Assembly: GCA_017939795.1 (NCBI GenBank)
Contig: JAGBAA010000111.1
Location: 1-37,582 of the forward strand
DNA length: 37,582 nt
Direction of reading: 5' to 3'
From: Thermoguttaceae bacterium
Lineage (GTDB): Bacteria > Planctomycetota > Planctomycetia > Pirellulales > Thermoguttaceae
Below are positions 34,225 through 37,582 of this stretch, piece after piece. The position numbers were made by a program, and so were the translations under genes. Position 1 is the first letter of the stretch; every line of letters begins with the position of its first letter. The notes beneath the pieces are model-generated. The model did not search any database and was not told the DNA's origin. It worked only from the letters and a program-made list of their open reading frames with translations.

Positions 34225-34659
34225 TAGTAAATTTTATCTTTTTTGGAAAATTTTCGAGAATTTTCTAAAGTTTTGAAAAACCTAACAAAAATCCCAAACC
34301 ACAGCTTTCTGATTGACTGTGATCCTGTCAAATCACTACCTACCTGAAGTATACCATATGAATTGGATCCTGGCTCCCTGAAAAAATAAAAAACTAAAAT
34401 TTTTATTGAAAAGGCACTGCACACATTGCGCAAACACCTCTTATTCCCTCTTTTATTTATCTTAATCTATCGTAAAATTTTACCACACTTCTCCAGTTTA
34501 TTTTAAAATTTTCTTAAAAAAATTTTTCCTCTGCAATGAGAACCACTGGAAATGCGTTTAAATGTCAGAAAACGTGAGTTTGAAAACGTTTCTCTTTCCG
34601 CCTCACCCAAAATCCCGGAAGAGAACGTCCAGTTTTTTTTGATTGAAAGGAGATTTCCC
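34225..34659. other. AT-rich intergenic region before the Lys/Ala-rich gene
   Basis: No gene is visible. There is a perfect 12-bp palindrome, GTAAAATTTTAC, at 34472-34483. Several poly-A/T tracts (for example 34505-34530) could hold an UP-element or promoter for the gene at 34660, but no clear -35/-10 pair stands out. Confidence 0.45.
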
Positions 34660-35535
34660 ATGAAAATCCATCGTTTGGTTCTTTCCTTCCTTGCAATACT
34701 GAGCATTTCCGCCGCGTTTGCCATAGCGCAGGATGCCGCTCCGGCCAAGGATGCCGCTCCGGCCAAGGCTCCAGCCGCAGAAACTCCGGCAAAAACGCCA
34801 GAAGCCGTTCCTGCACCGACGGCTGAAGTGAAGAAAGCGGAAAATGTCAAAGTAAAAGCACAGGCAGAAAAAGCAAAGAAAGCTCAGCAGAAAAAAGCCA
34901 AAGCCGCAAAAGCGAAGAAAGCCAAGGCTCTGAAAGCAAAGCAGGCAAAACAGAAGGCTAAGGCCCTGAAAGCAAAGCAGGCAAAACAGAAGGCTAAGGC
35001 TCTGAAAGCAAAGCAGGCAAAACAGAAGGCCAAGGCTCTGAAAGCAAAGCAGGCAAAACAGAAGGCTAAGGCCCAGAAGGCGAAGCAGGCAAAACAGAAG
35101 GCCAAGGCTCTGAAAGCAAAGCAGGCAAAACAGAAGGCTCAAAAATCCCCAAACGCGAAGAAAAACGCCAAGGCCAGGAACGCCAAAAAAGCGCCGAAGC
35201 AGATGAACGCAAAGAAGGCCAAAAACGCGAAGAAAAACGCCAAGGCCAGGAACGCCCAAAAAGCGCCGAAGCAGATGAACGCAAAGAAGGCCAAAAACGC
35301 GAAGAAAAACGCCAAGGCCAGGAACGCCAAAAAAACGCCGAAGCAGATGAACGCAAAGAAGGCCAAAAATGCGAAGCTGCAGAAAGCCGCAAAAGCAAAG
35401 AAAGCGAAAGCTGCGAAAGCCGCAAAGGCAAAGAAAGCCAAGGCAATGAAGGCGAAGAAAGCCAAGGCTGCGAAAGCGAAAAAGAACGCTAAGGCCCCAA
35501 ATTCCCAAAAGAATCAGAAGCCGAACAAAAAATAG
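34660..35535 (+). CDS. Exported Lys/Ala-rich repeat protein, histone-H1-like composition
   Basis: 291 residues. A standard signal peptide (MKIHRLVLSFLAILSISAA, cleavage near AIA-Q) precedes a short Ala/Pro linker (residues 24-60). The rest, about 230 residues, consists almost only of Lys, Ala, Gln and Asn. There are six KALKAKQAKQKA units, three 24-residue units (NAKKNAKARNAKKAPKQM plus NAKKAK), then KAKKAKAAKA runs. No Cys or Trp is present and the protein is extremely basic. It resembles AlgP/H1-like DNA-binding tails, but the signal peptide places it outside the cytoplasm, where polyanion (LPS, polysaccharide, extracellular DNA) binding is more likely (inferred). AAGGAG 7 nt before the ATG fixes the start. 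A terminator follows at 35592. Confidence 0.85.
   Translation: MKIHRLVLSFLAILSISAAFAIAQDAAPAKDAAPAKAPAAETPAKTPEAVPAPTAEVKKAENVKVKAQAEKAKKAQQKKAKAAKAKKAKALKAKQAKQKAKALKAKQAKQKAKALKAKQAKQKAKALKAKQAKQKAKAQKAKQAKQKAKALKAKQAKQKAQKSPNAKKNAKARNAKKAPKQMNAKKAKNAKKNAKARNAQKAPKQMNAKKAKNAKKNAKARNAKKTPKQMNAKKAKNAKLQKAAKAKKAKAAKAAKAKKAKAMKAKKAKAAKAKKNAKAPNSQKNQKPNKK
34921..35136 (+). repeat. 36-bp tandem repeat, six units
   Basis: Six contiguous 36-bp units encode (A)KALKAKQAKQK. Units differ mainly at GCC/GCT and CTG/CAG positions. The repeat lies inside the Lys/Ala-rich gene and keeps the frame. Confidence 0.95.
35152..35367 (+). repeat. 72-bp tandem repeat, three units plus a partial fourth
   Basis: Units start at 35152, 35224 and 35296, with a partial one at 35368. 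They encode NAKKNAKARNAKKAPKQMNA followed by KKAK. The three differ at only a few bases (AKKAP, AQKAP, AKKTP), indicating recent duplication. Confidence 0.94.
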
Positions 35536-35548
35536 AAACTTCTGATCC

Positions 35549-35619
35549 GGCGGGGAAGACGAAGTTCATTTTCCCGCCATCGATCCCAAAAAAGAGCGCC
35601 GGTTTTCCGACGCTCTTTT
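35549..35619. terminator. Convergent terminator region
   Basis: There are two hairpins. GGCGGGGAA (35549-35557) pairs with TTTCCCGCC (35570-35578; one G-T pair), just after the Lys/Ala-rich gene. AAGAGCG (35592-35598) pairs with CGCTCTT (35611-35617), with an inner CGG/CCG stem around TTTT. On the minus strand the second hairpin is followed by six Ts, so it serves the HzsA-like gene ending at 35632, and it may act in both directions. Confidence 0.8.
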
Positions 35620-35631
35620 CATTTCATTCCG

Positions 35632-37582
35632 TCACTCCGTTTTATGCGGCTGCGGACTCTGCACTTTTTCCCAGTACTTCCGGTCGGTCTCGTACGGATC
35701 GATCGGCGTTCCTTCCTGGTAGTCTGCGGGCAGGACCCCGAAACGCACCATCTCACGCGCATACCATGGATTCGGATAGAACGGCTTCTTGCTGAAATGC
35801 GAACGTTCGCTCGTGATGAACTGCTCTCCGCGCTGGATGTACTTCAGGAGGATCTGGTAGTCCGGGTCGTTTTTATCCTTGAAGACTTCCACGCCGACCC
35901 ACTTTCCGGTCTCATCCTGCCGCTTGCACATCTGGCGTCCGCCTGCAGAATGATTCAGCGGGCTGCGCAGGAAGTTGGACTCTTCCGGTTTCGAGAGATT
36001 GAACGCCCAGCTGCTCGAGTACTTTTTCGAACCGGTCGCCATGGAAGCCGGCAGGGCACGCGCACGCTGTGTGTCGTCCGGTTTGTGGCAGGAAATGCAC
36101 CGACGCCCAAACATTTCGAGCACGGCGTGCCGTTCCGGCCAGTTTTCATCCTCACGAATGTAGCGGCTGTTCTGCATTCTGTCTTCTCCATATGGCGAGT
36201 AGCTCCAGCCGAGCAGACCGCACGCATTCGCGGCGTACGTTCCGGCATAGTTCGCCCCCGCCTCGATCCAGAACCGAACGGTCTTCAGCTCTTCCGGCGT
36301 CATGTTCACGCGGCGGTTTCCGTCCTGATCCGCGTGCCCGCTCTCCATCAGCTGGTAGAGCGTACTCGCTTTACTTCCGATCTCGTACGGCTTGAAATTG
36401 CTCATCGGGCGGTTCCGATTGTCTCCGAGCATTTTATGGTAGCTGAAGTAGCTGAACGACTGGACGAACGAACTCGGACGCAGGTCGCTGTTCAGGTCGC
36501 AGTTTCCTTCACGCCGCTGAGAATTATGGCACTCCAGACAGTGACGGTCAATGATCGGCACGATGTCGCGGAAATAGTCAAAGACTTCCGGGACTCCCTC
36601 GACCTTCTTCGGGACAGAGGCCGGCGCACTCATCGCCTTCATGAACTGGAGGCGGTCCTGCGCCGTCGGAGTCATGGTCCGCTCTTCATGGCAGCCGATG
36701 CAGAGATTCGTTTCGCCGGGCATGAGCGAGGTGAAACTGTGCATTCGCTTCACGGCCTTTCCTTCCGCGTCGAGCGCAATGAAGAAAAGTGCCTTTCCTG
36801 CCGGAAGCTCCATGAATGCCGAGCCGTCTTCATTCACCGGGACCGTCCCGACGAGCCGGGTGAGGCTGAACGTTCCGCCTGACGAAACGCTCATCATCCC
36901 GCCGTTGAAGTGGACCGGGATCGGAAGAGCTTCCATCACGAGCAGTTCCTTGACCGTCCCTTTGGGAAGATCCATCATCTGACGGCCCTGGTAGAGATTC
37001 GCCAGTGCCATGTAGCCCGTCTTCGCGTTCGGGTCCGTCACGTCGGCGATGATCTCCTCACGCTCACGCGGAATGACCGGCTGAACGTCCGCGACCCAGA
37101 ATCCCTGGTCGATCTGATCCTGCGGCAGCGTGTAGAGCGGGACCGTCCGGCCGTCGCCGTCCATGAGAACGACCTGCGTATTCTGAACACAGACGAAACA
37201 GTCCTCCGAAAATGCCCATGGATCTGCGTAATTGGAATTCGTTGAGATGGTGCGCACACCCTCCGGCGCGTCAGGACCTTTCCTCGGATCAACGAGCGTG
37301 ACGGTCCCATAGTGTTCACGGCGTCCATGTCCCGGCGAGAAGGTCGAAACGATCGCGAAATTGCGATCTTCCGGCGGAACGTCCTTCCGGTAGCGGATCG
37401 GTTTCGCGCCCAACATGCAGATACCCGGCGTCTGGTTTCCGTAGTAGACCTGGTGTTTCGTGCCGTCCGGATTCGCGGTCCAGAGATGATGGTAGTGGAC
37501 CTGCGAACGGTCGATGTACTCCCACCGCATGTAGAGGATCTGGCCGTTTGGAAGGACCCACGGCGTGTTTTCCTGCTCCGGA
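35632..37582 (-). CDS. HzsA-like multihaem beta-propeller protein, copy 2 (5' end outside window)
   Basis: At least 650 residues; the frame stays open to the right edge, where EQENTPWVLPNGQILYMRWE aligns with the same segment of copy 1, so about 230-260 N-terminal residues are missing. Three c-type haem motifs are present: CIGCH (bases 36688-36702), CLECH (36526-36540) and CISCH (36085-36099). Propeller blades (HHLWTANPDGTKHQVYYGNQ), FSPGHGxxEHYG and FKPYEIG are shared with copy 1. The second copy carries QMCKRQDETGKW where copy 1 has GICEAKSG. As for copy 1, it belongs to the hydrazine-synthase-alpha-like family, but no other anammox gene is present. The terminator is at 35592-35617. Confidence 0.9.
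   Translation of the reverse strand, partial: PEQENTPWVLPNGQILYMRWEYIDRSQVHYHHLWTANPDGTKHQVYYGNQTPGICMLGAKPIRYRKDVPPEDRNFAIVSTFSPGHGRREHYGTVTLVDPRKGPDAPEGVRTISTNSNYADPWAFSEDCFVCVQNTQVVLMDGDGRTVPLYTLPQDQIDQGFWVADVQPVIPREREEIIADVTDPNAKTGYMALANLYQGRQMMDLPKGTVKELLVMEALPIPVHFNGGMMSVSSGGTFSLTRLVGTVPVNEDGSAFMELPAGKALFFIALDAEGKAVKRMHSFTSLMPGETNLCIGCHEERTMTPTAQDRLQFMKAMSAPASVPKKVEGVPEVFDYFRDIVPIIDRHCLECHNSQRREGNCDLNSDLRPSSFVQSFSYFSYHKMLGDNRNRPMSNFKPYEIGSKASTLYQLMESGHADQDGNRRVNMTPEELKTVRFWIEAGANYAGTYAANACGLLGWSYSPYGEDRMQNSRYIREDENWPERHAVLEMFGRRCISCHKPDDTQRARALPASMATGSKKYSSSWAFNLSKPEESNFLRSPLNHSAGGRQMCKRQDETGKWVGVEVFKDKNDPDYQILLKYIQRGEQFITSERSHFSKKPFYPNPWYAREMVRFGVLPADYQEGTPIDPYETDRKYWEKVQSPQPHKTE

Noticed and set aside
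34660..35535. Cytoplasmic histone-like nucleoid protein
   Set aside because: The N-terminus is a standard signal peptide preceded by a strong ribosome site, which argues against a purely cytoplasmic role.

Overview
The window looks like a chromosomal stretch from a member of the Planctomycetota, probably a gut- or host-associated lineage. The reasons are: two proteins of the hydrazine-synthase-alpha-like family (beta-propeller followed by CxxCH haem motifs), a DUF1080 protein, a BBP7-like outer-membrane barrel, a PEP-CTERM-anchored repeat protein, a planctomycete-style FlgM, a cysteine-rich DUF11 protein and a pair of M60 (mucin-type) peptidases. The lineage is inferred from gene content only; the window has no rRNA or tRNA.

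Layout. 1-580 is a cluster of dispersed intergenic repeats. 581-3932 (+) is a two-gene unit: an ABC exporter with a long ETPTPA repeat in its first periplasmic loop, and a MenA-like UbiA prenyltransferase. 4303-11303 (+) holds two large cell-surface genes: a Cys-rich/DUF11 protein with its own terminator, and a 1253-residue PEP-CTERM repeat protein. 11595-16660 (-) holds an exported protein of unknown function and a tri-haem HzsA-like protein. That gene is divergent from 17042-18109 (+), a secreted DUF1080 protein, and the two share an intergenic region carrying a perfect 15-bp inverted repeat. 18266-22910 (+) holds two paralogous secreted M60 metallopeptidases with F5/8C-like N-terminal domains, then a small acidic protein. 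23040-27813 (-) holds a parallel beta-helix protein, trxB, a cstA-like transporter, and a DUF3990/DUF3791 pair (putative ADP-ribosyltransferase toxin and partner) that overlap and read into cstA. 28199-33464 (+) holds a BBP7-like porin/adhesin, a zinc-ribbon/His-rich membrane-anchored protein and a GH57 glucanotransferase or amylase. 33745-34056 (-) is an orphan flgM. 34660-35535 (+) is an exported Lys/Ala-rich protein of histone-H1-like composition. A second HzsA-like gene (-) runs off the right edge.

Much of the coding capacity goes to the cell envelope and secreted proteins. Many of these carry low-complexity or tandem repeats: 18-bp, 33-bp, 36-bp, 72-bp and 180-bp units. Intergenic regions are AT-rich, and several hold copies of two dispersed repeat families. 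Family I has a 10-12 bp hairpin, in some copies followed by a second hairpin. Family II contains a CACAGAAGA-type core and a longer imperfect palindrome. Strong intrinsic terminators are readable after several genes. No insertion sequence, prophage, CRISPR array or RNA gene was recognised.
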